A stretch of 42,094 bases of DNA from an uncultured Treponema sp. (GTDB lineage Bacteria > Spirochaetota > Spirochaetia > Treponematales > Treponemataceae), in NCBI GenBank assembly GCA_946538875.1, contig CAMNHD010000001.1, forward strand, positions 1 through 42,094, given 5' to 3'. Positions within the stretch are counted from its first letter, which is position 1. Every line of letters begins with the position of its first letter. Under the pieces are notes generated by a model that saw nothing but the letters and a program-made list of their open reading frames with translations, searched no databases and was not told the DNA's origin. The translations under genes and the position numbers were made by a program. Positions 1 through 7,292 of this stretch are shown in pieces.

Positions 1-530
1 ATGATAAAATCAATCATATCACTATCTACCGCCTTGGTGAGGAAGCTGAAAAATTTACCGCAACACAGGCTGACTTTGATGCGGCTCTGGTAAAGGCAAA
101 TGAAAAAGTTGCCGAGCAGCGCAGGCTTGAGCAGGAAAAGGCCCGGAAATTCCTTGATGAACAGATTTCTAAGATTGAGAAGGAGTATTCTGATTATGCA
201 AAGGATGCCCGTGGAATTTACTACAAGATTACACGTGACGGTGCCGGAGCAAAGTGCGGTTCATACAAGAATGTGTCTACCCACTATACAGGTAAGTTCC
301 TTGACGGATCAGTCTTTGATTCATCCAAGGGAAGAGGTCCTCTGGATTTTACAACCGGTGCAGGCCAGATGATTCCAGGTTTTGACTATCAGGTTCAGGA
401 CATGAAGGTTGGTGAAAAGCGTACCGTTATTCTTCCTCCAGCTATGGCTTATGGAGAGAGAGGTTATCCTGGAGCGATTCCTGGTAACGCCTATCTTATT
501 TTTGAGATTGAATTGGTCGATGCAAAATAA
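1..530 (+). CDS. FKBP-type peptidyl-prolyl isomerase, C-terminal part (5' end outside window)
   Basis: The reading frame is open from base 3 and ends at TAA 528-530. The C-terminal ~100 residues form an FKBP domain, which catalyses proline cis-trans isomerisation: the sequence shows VSTHYTGKFLDGSVFDSS, then GQMIPGFDYQVQDMKVGEK and AYGERGYPGAIP, the usual FKBP active-site segments. Ahead of it lie a charged, probably helical linker (about residues 30-60) and a segment DKINHITIYRLGEEAEKF. That segment resembles what follows a cyclophilin domain in fused cyclophilin-FKBP proteins, so the missing N-terminus may be a cyclophilin; this is inference. An internal ATG at 273 would start inside the FKBP fold and is not credible. 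A strong terminator follows 41 bp after the stop, so this is the last gene of its unit. Confidence 0.88.
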   Translation, partial: DKINHITIYRLGEEAEKFTATQADFDAALVKANEKVAEQRRLEQEKARKFLDEQISKIEKEYSDYAKDARGIYYKITRDGAGAKCGSYKNVSTHYTGKFLDGSVFDSSKGRGPLDFTTGAGQMIPGFDYQVQDMKVGEKRTVILPPAMAYGERGYPGAIPGNAYLIFEIELVDAK

Positions 531-570
531 AACCGGCGTGTTGATGAACTTTTAATCTTGATTTGAATAG

Positions 571-611
571 GTTGCAGTTTTACTGTGGTAAGGCTGCAAC
601 TTTTCTTTTTT
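571..611 (+). terminator. rho-independent terminator after the FKBP gene
   Basis: GTTGCAG (571-577) pairs with CTGCAAC (594-600). The stem continues through two T-G wobbles into TTAC/GTAA with a TGTG loop, and a T-rich tract (601-611) follows. The hairpin separates the isomerase gene from the next gene and makes a GTG start at 585 for that gene unlikely. Confidence 0.85.
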
Positions 612-623
612 ATATGGAATCTT

Positions 624-1709
624 ATGGAAAAAAAAGCGGGGCTTTCAAAAGAGATTGAATTTCTTGCGGCGTTGTGCCTTTTTATGTCGGCAGTGGAATA
701 TGCTGTTCCAAAACCCCTGCCCTTTTTGCGTCTTGGACTGGCAAATCTGCCTGTCATCCTTTCTGTAGGACTGTTGAATCCAGGACAGTACTTTTTTCTG
801 GTATTGATAAAAGTTTTGGAGCAGGGATTTATCAGCGGAACATTTTTCAGTTATATATTTGTCTTTAGCATCTGCGGAAGCTTTGCAAGTGCGGTTGCTA
901 TGTTTCTGATGCATAGGTTTTTCTTTGACCGCGGATGGATATCTTTGTTCGGACTTTCTATTTGTGGTGCCCTTGCAAATAATTCAGCACAGATTCTCTG
1001 TGCACGGTTCTTGGTTTTCAAGGAAAATACTGTCTATATTGCGCCATTACTTTTGATTACGGGACTTGCGACTGGAACTGCAATTGGTCTGGTGGTAATG
1101 ATTGTGGAAAAAAAATCCAGATGGTACAAACTGTTCTGCGGTTCTGGTTCTATAAACACTTTTTCCACTGAATTGAATCTTGAGAAAATGGATTGTGGAC
1201 AATCTGTGGATAAAAAACAATATTGGTCAGGATTAGTTTTATTTTCCACAGGAATTGCTTTGATGCTGAGCATCCTGTTAATCAGGAACTTATACATTCT
1301 CTGGGTTTTAGTGCTGGTATCTTTCATTGGGGCATGGGTTGCACGCTCTGGAAAGGTAAAGGTGCTTCCATCTCTTTTGCTTACAATTACTCTGACTTTT
1401 TTTGAACTGCTTACACCGAATGGAAAGATTCTTTTTTATGTTGGTAAACTGCCGGTAACTCTTGGTGCACTGGAACAAGGGTTACAACGCAGTGGTGTGC
1501 TTGTTGGCATGGTGTTCTCGTCACAGATGATTGTCAATAAAAATATAAGCCTGAAAGGTTTTATAGGTAGATCCATACAGAATATATTCCTGGTGTTTAA
1601 TCTTCTGAGGGAAAGGTCTGTTCCTAAAAAGACAAAGCTGTCACAAGTGTTTTCGTATGTCGATGAAAGCCTTGTGGAAATTTGGAATAATCTTGGAGTG
1701 TATGCATGA
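624..1709 (+). CDS. Gx transporter family membrane protein (Hpre_diP_synt_I-like) with extra C-terminal membrane region
   Basis: A 361-residue integral membrane protein. The N-terminal ~180 residues carry the pattern PLPFLRLGLANLPVILSVGLL followed by LIKVLEQGFISGTFFS and SICGALANNSAQ, seen in the Gx transporter family (PF07456, historically annotated heptaprenyl diphosphate synthase component I). These resemble S-components of vitamin transporters; no substrate can be read from the sequence. The C-terminal ~150 residues hold further hydrophobic helices and a stretch around KLPVTLGALEQGL that loosely recalls CbiQ/EcfT-type energy-coupling proteins, so this may be a fusion (inference). I chose ATG 624 because the upstream GTG at 585 lies inside the terminator hairpin. 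The stop overlaps the next start as ATGA, so it is coupled to the helicase gene. Confidence 0.75.
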   Translation: MEKKAGLSKEIEFLAALCLFMSAVEYAVPKPLPFLRLGLANLPVILSVGLLNPGQYFFLVLIKVLEQGFISGTFFSYIFVFSICGSFASAVAMFLMHRFFFDRGWISLFGLSICGALANNSAQILCARFLVFKENTVYIAPLLLITGLATGTAIGLVVMIVEKKSRWYKLFCGSGSINTFSTELNLEKMDCGQSVDKKQYWSGLVLFSTGIALMLSILLIRNLYILWVLVLVSFIGAWVARSGKVKVLPSLLLTITLTFFELLTPNGKILFYVGKLPVTLGALEQGLQRSGVLVGMVFSSQMIVNKNISLKGFIGRSIQNIFLVFNLLRERSVPKKTKLSQVFSYVDESLVEIWNNLGVYA

Positions 1710-4102
1710 ATTATCCGGAAGAAATACGGGCTCTACCTGTTTATCCTTATTTGGATTCAATCTGTGAAACATTGTTAAAATCTCCATCCAGAGCAATTGT
1801 CCTTAAGGCTGAAACTGCGGCGGGAAAATCAACGGCCATGCCGATTGCTCTTTTGAAGCATTTTAGCGGCAAGATATTGATGCTTGAACCCAGGCGACTG
1901 GCTGTAATCAATATAGCAAATCGGGTGTCCTCTCTTTTGGGTGAAAACTTGGGGAAAACCTGTGGATATTCTGTCCATCTTGAAAGTAGGAATTCCGAAA
2001 AGACAAGATTTTCTGTTGTGACAGATGCCATTCTTATCCGTAAACTTCAGGCGGATCCCTTGCTGGAAGGAATATCGGTAGTTGTTATTGATGAGTTTCA
2101 TGAAAGATCTGTTCAAGCTGATCTGGCTCTTGCGTTCTTGAAGGAAGCTATGTCTTTAAGAGACGATCTCTATGTGATTGTTATGTCAGCTACAATTGAT
2201 ACAGAAAAAATAAGCACTTATTTGTCGTCTATAGGTACAGATGGGAAATCTGTACCCTGTCCACTTGTGACTGTACCGGGCAGGCAGTTTCCAGTTGAAA
2301 TAAAATATGAAGATAAGCTTTCTGTTTCACAAGTTGTCATGGAACAATCTTCTGGGATGGGGACAGTTCTGGTATTTCTTCCCGGAATAAAGGAAATAAG
2401 ACGTGTTCAGCAGGAATTGATGGAGCTTAAATCCAAATATATGGGTACAGATTTTGAAGTCCTGATTTTACATAGTTCTGTACCCTTTGATGAGCAGAAA
2501 AGGGTGTTTTCCCTAGCCAAGGAGAAGCAGCGGGTTATTTTGAGCAGTGCGATTGCAGAAACCTCTGTGACAGTTCCAGATGTAAGGATTGTAATAGACT
2601 CTGGTCTTTGCAGAATGAACATGTATAACCATAGTCTTGGAATGGATGAGCTTGTGACGCAGCGGGAATCGCTTTTTGCAGCTGATCAGCGCTCTGGTAG
2701 GGCCGGCCGTGTTGCTGCTGGACGTTGTATTCGGCTATGGTCACAGTTTGAAGTCCTTAGTAAAGCCGTTCAACCGGAAATCATGAGGTCAGATTTAGTT
2801 CCTCTTGTACTGGAGTGCTATGAGTGGGGGGTACAGAATCCTTCCCAGCTTTCCTGGCTGGATAAACCCTCTGAGGGGGCTTGGAAAAGTGCGGTAAAGA
2901 TTCTGGAACTGTTGGGCTGTATAAAAGACAATTCAATTACGGAACTGGGCAGGGCTTGCCTTGACATGGGGCTCCATCCAAGACTTGCCTGTGTAGCCTT
3001 GAGCGGGCTTTATCACAATACTGTGGACTTATCCACAGAGATAGCTGTCAAAGTTTCTGTGGAAAAAGATGTAGGGTCTCATTATGCCGATTTAATGGGG
3101 CGCGACATTAAAAATAGGGTACAGAATTGTGGAAAAAAATACAATCTATCACCATTTTTTCCACATAATTCCACAGGTTTTTCCACAGCTTGTGCATTGT
3201 TGTATGGTTATCCTGACCGTCTGGCTGTCAAGATTAAGGGTGAGAAGAATTTGTATCAATTTCCATCAGGCCATAAAGCCTCTGTGATGGGTACAGATTA
3301 TTGTCCGCATGAATATCTGGTGGCGACAAAGGCTGATGCAGGGGTACAGACAGGAAAGATTTTTCAATTTGAGCCATTGGATACCCAACTAGCAGAAAAC
3401 TTTATGCTTGAACATTCAGAAACTGTTGTAAAAGCTGAATTCTCCCAGGACAACAAGACTTTGAGAAAGACAGAATCTCTGTGTTACGGTAAGATTATCC
3501 TGAAGCAGAAGAAACTTGTGGCTTCTAGAGATGACTATGCAGATGCAGTTTGCAATGCTGTAAGGGAGAACGGTATAAACTGGCTTCCTGTTTCGGACAA
3601 AACTAAAGTGTTTCTGAATAGGGTACAGTTTTATTTACAGGAAGCAGGTACAGATGGTGACAATTTGTCTAAAAAAGTAGCTTATTTGCAGGATAAGGTA
3701 GAGGACTGGCTCTTACCGTTTTTGACAGGTACAGATTCTGTTTCTCAGGAGACAGTTTACAATGCTTTATGGTATTATCTAGATGGAACTGAAATAAAAA
3801 AGCATGTTCCAGATGAGCTGGTTCTTGAAACTGGCCGCCGTGTGAAGGTAAAATACGAGTCGAATGGAGCGAAAATTCAGCCTGTTGTTGAAGTAATAAT
3901 ACAGCAGGTCTTTGGATGTTTCTCAAGTCCAAGAATCATGGGACAACCGGTTTTGCTTAGGCTTCTGTCCCCTGCTAGAAGACCTCTGCAGATAACCATG
4001 GATCTTGAAAACTTCTGGAAAGGGACTTGGCCTGAAATATGCAGGGAGATGAAGGGTAGGTACCCAAAGCATAACTGGGATTATAGAGTAAAGGAGGAAT
4101 AG
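1706..4102 (+). CDS. hrpB: ATP-dependent RNA helicase HrpB
   Basis: A 798-residue DEAH-box helicase close to the usual HrpB length. It shows a Walker A variant AETAAGKS (about residues 35-42), MLEPRRLA, DPLLEG, the DEFHERS box (129-135), LRDDL and MSATID (160-164), then QRSGRAGRVAAGRCIRLW in helicase domain 2. The C-terminus has LLSPARRPLQITMDL and GRYPKHNW, which mark HrpB rather than HrpA. HrpB proteins are predicted RNA helicases; their physiological role is poorly known. Its start overlaps the upstream stop and its stop is one base from the next start, so the three genes form one unit. The gene is unusually rich in the octamer GGGTACAG and in TTCCACA/TGTGGAA words. Confidence 0.95.
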   Translation: MNYPEEIRALPVYPYLDSICETLLKSPSRAIVLKAETAAGKSTAMPIALLKHFSGKILMLEPRRLAVINIANRVSSLLGENLGKTCGYSVHLESRNSEKTRFSVVTDAILIRKLQADPLLEGISVVVIDEFHERSVQADLALAFLKEAMSLRDDLYVIVMSATIDTEKISTYLSSIGTDGKSVPCPLVTVPGRQFPVEIKYEDKLSVSQVVMEQSSGMGTVLVFLPGIKEIRRVQQELMELKSKYMGTDFEVLILHSSVPFDEQKRVFSLAKEKQRVILSSAIAETSVTVPDVRIVIDSGLCRMNMYNHSLGMDELVTQRESLFAADQRSGRAGRVAAGRCIRLWSQFEVLSKAVQPEIMRSDLVPLVLECYEWGVQNPSQLSWLDKPSEGAWKSAVKILELLGCIKDNSITELGRACLDMGLHPRLACVALSGLYHNTVDLSTEIAVKVSVEKDVGSHYADLMGRDIKNRVQNCGKKYNLSPFFPHNSTGFSTACALLYGYPDRLAVKIKGEKNLYQFPSGHKASVMGTDYCPHEYLVATKADAGVQTGKIFQFEPLDTQLAENFMLEHSETVVKAEFSQDNKTLRKTESLCYGKIILKQKKLVASRDDYADAVCNAVRENGINWLPVSDKTKVFLNRVQFYLQEAGTDGDNLSKKVAYLQDKVEDWLLPFLTGTDSVSQETVYNALWYYLDGTEIKKHVPDELVLETGRRVKVKYESNGAKIQPVVEVIIQQVFGCFSSPRIMGQPVLLRLLSPARRPLQITMDLENFWKGTWPEICREMKGRYPKHNWDYRVKEE

Positions 4103-4141
4103 TATGACAGATGGACAGTGGAAGGCATTTTGTGGGTACAG
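2234..4141. repeat. dispersed GGGTACAG octamers inside hrpB
   Basis: The octamer or its complement occurs at 2250-2257 (reverse), 2443-2450, 2478-2485 (reverse), 2829-2836, 3117-3124, 3289-3296, 3342-3349, 3621-3628 and 4134-4141. Heptamers GGTACAG occur at 2234, 3647 and 3728, and CTGTACC at 2271. They fall in different reading frames (coding Gly-Thr-Asp, Val-Gln or Gly-Tyr-Arg), so amino acid preference alone does not explain them. Positions 2234-2256 form a 9-bp inverted repeat around a 5-base centre. Function unknown. Confidence 0.6.
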
Positions 4142-4883
4142 AGATGAGGTCAGAAATTTATGTGCTCAATGGTCGGCCGATGGTTCTCTTCTGCAGCGGC
4201 TGCAAAAAGAGGCGGCGGATGCTGCTAAAACTCCTAAGTACAATCTGGAGATTCCGGTTGTATACAATGTAGATTATGACAAAGTGACGAAAAATGATGA
4301 AATCAGGCTTATAGTAATAGGTGACAATCCGGGGAAGGAAGAGCAGCTGATGAAAAACTCCCGGTATCTGGTGGGACAGAGCGGCAGAATTGCAGAAGGC
4401 TTTTTCCGCAAGAATCCAGAACTGGGTGTGGATTTTAGGAATAATGTCATCATAATGAATAAAACTCCGGTTCATACTGCAAAAACTAATCAGCTGAAAT
4501 ATCTTGCCAGGCAGGGAGGCGAGAGTGTAAAGAATCTGCTGCTGGAAAGTCAGGTAGAGATGGCCAGGCTGGCGGCAAGTCTTCATAAATCCCTGATACA
4601 GTTTGCGGAGCCAGGTTCGATTCCCGCTGAACTATGGCTTGTGGGGTATTCTGAACTGAAGAAGCACGGCATATTCGGAGCCTATAGGGATGAGTTGCAC
4701 CGGCTGTATCAGGAAAATGCTGCATGGGATAAAGTGTTTGTCTATCAGCACTTTTCGATGAACCGTTTTATTGTGGAACTCAATAAGTTTGCAAAAGAAC
4801 ATCCCGGTGCCAACCTGAAAGAATCTCTGGAACAGATAGGAAAGGCCCACAGGGATGAAATCTTTAGCGTTGAAAAATCTTGA
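4104..4883 (+). CDS. uracil-DNA-glycosylase-superfamily-like protein
   Basis: 259 residues. The segment IRLIVIGDNPGKEEQ (about 67-81), then RYLVGQSGRIAEGFF (87-101) and NVIIMNKTPVHT, follows the order of motifs in the uracil-DNA glycosylase superfamily: a GxxPG-type water-activating loop, then a G-x-SGR segment. Later residues are less typical, with HFSMNRF where a catalytic HPS-type motif might be expected, so enzymatic activity on uracil is unproven. A strong ribosome binding site, AAGGAGGAA, precedes ATG 4104 and there is a one-base gap from hrpB, so it is co-translated with the helicase. Its 3' end overlaps the convergent aldehyde dehydrogenase gene by 20 bp. Confidence 0.6.
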   Translation: MTDGQWKAFCGYRDEVRNLCAQWSADGSLLQRLQKEAADAAKTPKYNLEIPVVYNVDYDKVTKNDEIRLIVIGDNPGKEEQLMKNSRYLVGQSGRIAEGFFRKNPELGVDFRNNVIIMNKTPVHTAKTNQLKYLARQGGESVKNLLLESQVEMARLAASLHKSLIQFAEPGSIPAELWLVGYSELKKHGIFGAYRDELHRLYQENAAWDKVFVYQHFSMNRFIVELNKFAKEHPGANLKESLEQIGKAHRDEIFSVEKS

Positions 4884-6297
4884 CTATCCCCAGCTTTTTC
4901 TTGTGCGGCGAATAGCGGATGTTAAGGTCTACGGATGGTGACTGCACAAGGATTCCCTTGATGTGGGAGAATGTGTAGAATCCGAATTTTCCGTGATACT
5001 GTCCAATGCCGCTGTTTCCCATTCCACCGAAAGGCAGTCTGTTTGTGGCTAGATGCATGACAACATCGTTTATGCAGCCGCCGCCAAATCTGACTGTTTC
5101 CATGATACGCCTGTGAGTGGCCTTGTCTGTACTGAATAGGTAAAGTGCAAGCGGAATTGGTCTCTGCTTTACAAAGGAGATTGCTTCTTCCAGTTCGTTG
5201 AAAGATATGACTGGAAGTATCGGGCCAAAGATTTCTTCCTTCATGAGAGGGTGGTTTGAGGCATTTTCCGAATCAAAAGAGCCTAAGTCAACGATGGTTG
5301 GAGCGATTTTGTTTGTGGAAGTGTCAAGCTGGGCCTGAGGTGCTATGGATAGAAGGCGGTTGAAGTGCTTCTTGTTTATAATCTTTGCATATTCAGGATG
5401 CTCCAGCGGATTCTTGCCGTATTGTTTTTCCGTCTGCAGATGCAGTTCCTTTATAAAATCTTCCTTTAAGCTCTGATGGACCAGTACATAATCCGGTGCG
5501 ACACAGGTCTGACCTGCATTGAGAAGTTTCCCCCAAATGATTCTTTTTGCGGCGAGTTGAATCTTTGCGGTGGAGTCAACAATACAGGGGCTCTTGCCTC
5601 CAAGTTCAAGACAAACTGGAGTAAGGTTCCTGGCGGCATTTTCCATTACGATTTTTCCGACGGCCGGACTTCCGGTAAAGAAAATAAAGTCAAAATGCTG
5701 TTGAAGGAGAATTTGATTCTGCATGTAACCGCCTTCCACAATTGTGATGAATTCTGGAGGAAATTCTGCGGATATTAATTCCTTGAGCAGCCGGGAAGAT
5801 GCAGGACTATATTCCGAAGTCTTGAGCACAGCAGTATTTCCTGCGGCAATTGCATCGACCAGAGGAGTGAGTGTAAGCATGAATGGATAATTCCACGGTG
5901 ACATGATGAGTGTTGTACCATAAGGCTCAGGTTGTATGCGGCCTGTAGCCGGAAATGATGTCATTCCGCAGAAAGTAGATCTGCGGCGGCTCCAGCGTTT
6001 TACGTGGCGCATCTGGCATCCGATTTCTTTTAATATTACACCTATTTCTGTGCAGTAGGCGTCGAAGTCCGGTTTGTTAAGGTCTGCGCGAAGAGCTTCG
6101 TATATTTCTTTTTCATGTGACTGAACCATGGTGTAAAGTTTTTTTAACTGGGAAATACGCCATTTTGGATCAATTGTGGTTCCTGAGGAAAAAAAGTCCC
6201 TTTGACTGTTTACTAGATTCTTGATGGCGGATTCCTGCTGCTGAAGTTCTTCTGTGTTAACACTTAAATCAATCGCCACTTTTTTTGTTTTTGCCAT
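4864..6297 (-). CDS. aldehyde dehydrogenase (class 3-like, NAD(P)+-dependent)
   Basis: 477 residues matching the aldehyde dehydrogenase superfamily. It has SPWNYPF (about 133-139), FTGSPAVGK (207-215), catalytic Glu231 in LELGGKSP and nucleophile Cys265 in NAGQTCVAPDYVL. The length and the short N-terminus fit the class 3/YwdH-type group, which oxidises medium- or long-chain and aromatic aldehydes to acids; the real substrate is unknown. No signal peptide is seen. The start ATG lies only 6 bases after a perfect TATAAT -10 box with no ribosome binding site, so the mRNA is predicted to be leaderless. It is divergent from the arginase gene. Confidence 0.93.
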   Translation of the reverse strand: MAKTKKVAIDLSVNTEELQQQESAIKNLVNSQRDFFSSGTTIDPKWRISQLKKLYTMVQSHEKEIYEALRADLNKPDFDAYCTEIGVILKEIGCQMRHVKRWSRRRSTFCGMTSFPATGRIQPEPYGTTLIMSPWNYPFMLTLTPLVDAIAAGNTAVLKTSEYSPASSRLLKELISAEFPPEFITIVEGGYMQNQILLQQHFDFIFFTGSPAVGKIVMENAARNLTPVCLELGGKSPCIVDSTAKIQLAAKRIIWGKLLNAGQTCVAPDYVLVHQSLKEDFIKELHLQTEKQYGKNPLEHPEYAKIINKKHFNRLLSIAPQAQLDTSTNKIAPTIVDLGSFDSENASNHPLMKEEIFGPILPVISFNELEEAISFVKQRPIPLALYLFSTDKATHRRIMETVRFGGGCINDVVMHLATNRLPFGGMGNSGIGQYHGKFGFYTFSHIKGILVQSPSVDLNIRYSPHKKKLGIVKIFQR

Positions 6298-6303
6298 ATT
6301 TTA

Positions 6304-6332
6304 ATTATACATAAATCCTGTAAAAAAGTAAA
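6304..6332 (-). promoter_or_regulatory. promoter of aldehyde dehydrogenase gene, predicted leaderless
   Basis: Read on the minus strand: TTTACT (6332-6327), 17-bp spacer, TATAAT (6309-6304), then 6 bases to the ATG at 6297. The expected transcription start coincides with the A of the start codon. Confidence 0.65.
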
Positions 6333-6337
6333 ACGTC

Positions 6338-6366
6338 TTGCACCAATTAAAAAAAATTATTAGTAT
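6338..6366 (+). promoter_or_regulatory. promoter of arginase gene, weak match, predicted leaderless
   Basis: TTGCAC (6338-6343), 17-bp spacer, TAGTAT (6361-6366), then seven T residues and ATG 6374. The match is weaker than for its divergent neighbour, but the geometry is the same and no ribosome binding site precedes the ATG. Confidence 0.45.
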
Positions 6367-6373
6367 TTTTTTT

Positions 6374-7285
6374 ATGAATGTACATATTATTGAAATGCCT
6401 CTGGATTTTGGCGGAAGGCGTCACGGTTCCGATATGGGACCCTCAGCGATACGTCTAGCCGGTATTATGGACAAGGTGGAGTCCTTGGGTCATACGGTTA
6501 TCAGGAAAGAACGCAACTTTGACATTGAGCCTCAGGAGTATGCCGATCCCGGAACAAATCCCAAGGCAAAGTATCTTGGCCCGATAGTAAAGGCATGTAC
6601 CTCTCTTGCGGATGAAGTGGAAAGTGTTGCCGCAAAGGGTGACTTTCCGCTTATACTTGGAGGTGACCACTCCATAGTGCTTGGTTCTCTGGCAGGACTT
6701 GACGCCGTATATTCCAAGGAAAACCTGAGACTTGGTGTATTGTATGTGGATGCTCACGGTGACTTTAACACTGTGGACACTACTCCTACTGGAAACATTC
6801 ATGGAGAATGCCTTGCCGCCAGTGCAGGTTATGGGCTTTCGGACCTGGTGAATCTTCATCACGAGGGACGCAAGGTTGATCCAAGGAATATCTGTTTTGT
6901 CGGATTGCGGGACCTTGACGAAGGTGAGAAGAAACTCATGAAGGAAGCCGGCGTAACTGCATATACAATCAGTGACATCGACAGGATGGGGTTTTCTGAA
7001 GTCATCAAAAAGGTAAAACTGTTTTTCAAGACCAAATGCGATGTTGTTCATATAAGCTTTGACATGGATTCATTGGATCCTTCAATAGCACCGGGAACGG
7101 GTGTTCCAGTACCGGGTGGACTTAATTACCGCGAAGGTCTTCTGCTTATGGAAGAGATGAATTCGCTTGGAATCGTAAAGTCGATGGAAGTTGTGGAAGT
7201 GAATCCTATCCTTGATGTGAGGAATCAGACTGCACTTATGGCTGTGACCCTGATAGCAAGGCTTCTTGGAGAGAAGCTTTATTGA
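6374..7285 (+). CDS. rocF: arginase family ureohydrolase, probably arginase
   Basis: 303 residues. The binuclear manganese ligands of the ureohydrolase family are present: GGDHS (96-100), DAHGDFNT (126-133) and SFDMDSLDP near the C-terminus. TPTGNIHGECLA and PGTGVPVPGGLN fit arginase (arginine to ornithine and urea) better than agmatinase, but formimidoylglutamase-type relatives cannot be excluded. A TTG start at 6338 would add 12 hydrophobic residues and lies on the -35 element, so ATG 6374 is preferred. It ends 7 bp from the convergent regulator gene. Arginine degradation next to an aldehyde dehydrogenase might link to ornithine-derived carbon flow; that is inference. Confidence 0.88.
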   Translation: MNVHIIEMPLDFGGRRHGSDMGPSAIRLAGIMDKVESLGHTVIRKERNFDIEPQEYADPGTNPKAKYLGPIVKACTSLADEVESVAAKGDFPLILGGDHSIVLGSLAGLDAVYSKENLRLGVLYVDAHGDFNTVDTTPTGNIHGECLAASAGYGLSDLVNLHHEGRKVDPRNICFVGLRDLDEGEKKLMKEAGVTAYTISDIDRMGFSEVIKKVKLFFKTKCDVVHISFDMDSLDPSIAPGTGVPVPGGLNYREGLLLMEEMNSLGIVKSMEVVEVNPILDVRNQTALMAVTLIARLLGEKLY

Positions 7286-7292
7286 TGAAGCT

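Noticed and set aside
585..624. GTG start at 585 for the Gx transporter gene
   Set aside because: It lies inside the terminator hairpin of the upstream gene; ATG 624 gives a normal N-terminus.
3021..3187. Replication origin at the DnaA-box-like cluster
   Set aside because: It lies in coding sequence, with no dnaA, dnaN or AT-rich unwinding region nearby.
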